Made by a program: the position numbers and the translations under genes. Below are positions 62,418 through 64,000 of a DNA stretch of 64,000 bases, in pieces. The notes beneath the pieces were generated by a model. That model ran no database searches and was not told where the DNA came from. It saw only the letters and a list, made by a program, of their open reading frames with translations. Location: NCBI RefSeq assembly GCF_005280585.1, contig NZ_SZVO01000026.1, positions 1-64,000 on the forward strand, read 5' to 3'. This stretch comes from Dyadobacter frigoris (GTDB lineage: Bacteria; Bacteroidota; Bacteroidia; Cytophagales; Spirosomataceae). How positions within the stretch are numbered: the first letter of the stretch is position 1; the number at the start of each line of letters is the position of its first letter.

Positions 62418-63123
62418 ATGGCACGTAAAATCAATCTTATACTTCAGGGAAAAGGCGGTACAGGCAAAAGTTTGTTCACTTATTTGAGGGCTTTGTCTGA
62501 GATGGGCAGCTCTTCCTTATTTGTGGATGCCGATGGCTTTGCCAGGACTTCAAACAATCAGTTAATTTTTCTACCGGAAAAACGAAAAACTACGTTGTCC
62601 ATTCAGACAACAGGACAAAGTCCGGGCAAAATTGATCTTGCTACTTTTATTCAAAGTCTAAATATGTTATCATTTGAAAATGAGTCATTTATTGATTTTG
62701 GCAGCCTGGAAAGCAGACAAATACTTGAACTTGATCTGCAGAATCCCGAGTTTGCACCGGATTGCGATGCACTGGGTCTAATATCTCCACTTTCATATAA
62801 TAGTCGCAGGTGGTGGTAATTATCAGCCGTGTGAGCAGTATTTGACAAGGATATGCAACGCTGTGGATCCATGGTTCGAGCTTACCGTATGGAAAAACCA
62901 GGGCACGTTCAGTCCATTTCCGCAGCTTTCTGATCAGCTTGATCAAACCTGTGAAAAGCTTGATGTACCCTTAAGGAGCTTTGCCTACTTTGAGCCAGAG
63001 AGCTACCTTGGAGGCCGTATTCTTAATGGCATAATCGATGGACTAGGTCTGGAAACCTATCAGATGGGTCCCATGCTCCGGCTCAGACATGAACTGGATA
63101 TTAACTTTGACGCAAAAATGTAA
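62418..63123 (+). pseudogene. ParA-type ATPase, frameshifted
   Basis: The first frame reads MARKINLILQGKGGTGKSLF with the deviant Walker A KGGTGKS, then LFVDADGFARTSNNQ and FENESFIDFGSLESRQILEL. It fails at SPLSYNSRRWW (stop 62817-62819). The rest is in the +1 frame: FHIIVAGGGNYQPCEQYLTR, ICNAVDPWFELTVWKNQGTF and GGRILNGIIDGLGLETYQMG, ending at 63123. A single indel near 62779-62795 explains it. ParA-like proteins of ICEs aid partition or transfer. It is presumably inactive, unless the shift is a sequencing error. Confidence 0.85.
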
Positions 63124-63205
63124 ACAAAGGCTTTAAGTTAAAATGAGGATTTCAAAATTATAGTCTGTTGCTTGATAATTGAGACATATTTTGTACATTA
63201 AACTG

Positions 63206-64000
63206 ATGGATATATCCGAAAAAATCAAATTCTGGAGGTTGCCTTATATTAGAGGAATTGAAATGTTGCACGCTAGTTATATTCTGCAATCGTTTAGCAG
63301 ACATATGCATGAAGAATTCGCTGTGGGGGTAATTGAATATGGAAATCTGGGCTTTTCGTACAGAGGCAGACATTTGGTGGCTTCACAGGGCTGTATTAAT
63401 GTTTGTAATGCCGGAGAATTCCATACGGGAAATGCCCAGGCCCCGGAGGGCTGGCGATACAGAATGTTTTACATAGATCCTGATTTCTTAGCAAACACCT
63501 TTGCCCAGGCAACCGGGCAAGTTGCCAGGATCCCGTTCTTCCGACATGGAGTGATAAACGATCCATCCCTTTCACGCAGCCTGCATCATTTACATCAAAT
63601 GCTTGAATTAACCGCCCATGGCAAACTCCAGCAGGAATCTACGCTACTTGAGACAATGATTGAGTTCATTGTGCGTCATTCAGACTCCTCTATTGCTGTG
63701 CCCCCAGTCGGACACGAAAATCAAAAAGTGAAAAAAGTGCGGGATTATATCGAAGCTTGCTTCACCGATAACATCAGTCTTCAAAAGTTAGCGCAAATAC
63801 CTTGCCTTAGTCAATTTCACCTTGTACGTGTCTTTCAGCAACAAATTGGTTCCACCCTATGCCTAAATCAAACGTAAGGGCGATACATCGTATCCGCCCA
63901 AGCAACCACGTGTTGGCTATTGAAGATTTTACTCTAGCAAGTTCTGCGGCAGGAGGATATGGTATTGACTAGGCTTGGTGTCCAGGATATTTTCGAAGAC
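63206..64000 (+). pseudogene. AraC-family regulator, decayed, running off the right edge
   Basis: From the ATG at 63206 the protein has the AraC arabinose-binding-like sensor domain (SRHMHEEFAVGVIEYGNLGF, CINVCNAGEFHTGNAQAPEG) and the first helix-turn-helix (ISLQKLAQIPCLSQFHLVRV, FQQQIG). It then stops at 63877. Another frame continues AIHRIRPSNHVLAIEDFTLA with SSAAGGYGID, the remains of the second helix-turn-helix, but a TAG interrupts it before AWCPGYFRR. At least one frameshift and one stop have accumulated, so the gene is dead. It marks eroding DNA at the right end of the window. Confidence 0.82.

Overview
The window looks like part of the accessory genome of a Bacteroidetes bacterium, probably of the Cytophagia/Sphingobacteriia type. 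The indicators are a Bacteroides-type tra operon (TraE, F, G, J, K, L, M, N), a TlpA-SusC-SusD operon, DUF6520 and DUF932 proteins, a class I lanthipeptide locus with a LytS/LytTR pair, and promoter-like TAnnTTTG boxes. Almost everything here is mobile or carried by a mobile element. I read it as the interior of an integrative conjugative element (ICE) that has been hit repeatedly by smaller elements. No ICE integrase, relaxase, coupling protein, tRNA, rRNA or CRISPR array was seen.

Left part (1-8.7 kb): a DUF932 gene on the minus strand is cut by two recombinase-in-trio (RIT) elements. One of them (RIT1, 849-7807) is itself interrupted by a third RIT element (RIT2, 4023-7461). The third, RIT3, runs off the left edge and shows only its terminus and the start of ritA. 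The junctions are readable to the base: ten-base half sites next to 6-bp spacers, as expected for tyrosine recombinase integration. A frameshifted ssb follows.

8.7-13.3 kb: an IS110-family element with a possible structured RNA after its transposase gene, a class II Fic AMP-transferase gene flanked by direct repeats, and two small genes of unknown function.

13.3-20.1 kb: a class I lanthipeptide locus. It has a LanC-like protein whose three zinc ligands are all replaced, a full-length LanB, a LytTR response regulator with its histidine kinase, and a 49-residue precursor peptide. The lanC-like, lanB and lanA genes share an 18-bp motif in the same orientation 52-58 bp upstream of each start codon, which suggests one regulon. 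No transporter or leader protease is present.

20.1-43.3 kb: cargo and insertions. These are an alpha/beta hydrolase, an HD protein, a complete IS21 element (istA-istB with a 4-bp target duplication), an ICE-type hypothetical, a secreted metallopeptidase, an XRE regulator, a possible structured RNA, a TlpA-SusC-SusD uptake operon facing DUF6520 and MauE/DoxX genes, an AraC regulator, an HU protein, and a 1265-residue nuclease-STAND protein that resembles Avs-type antiphage sensors.

43.3-64 kb: the conjugation operon, all on the plus strand: TraE, a hypothetical, a 1832-residue methylase-helicase, TraF, TraG ATPase, three exported coiled-coil proteins, TraJ to TraN, two DUF3945-like paralogues and a winged-helix protein. 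It is followed by a frameshifted ParA-type ATPase and a decaying AraC gene at the right edge.
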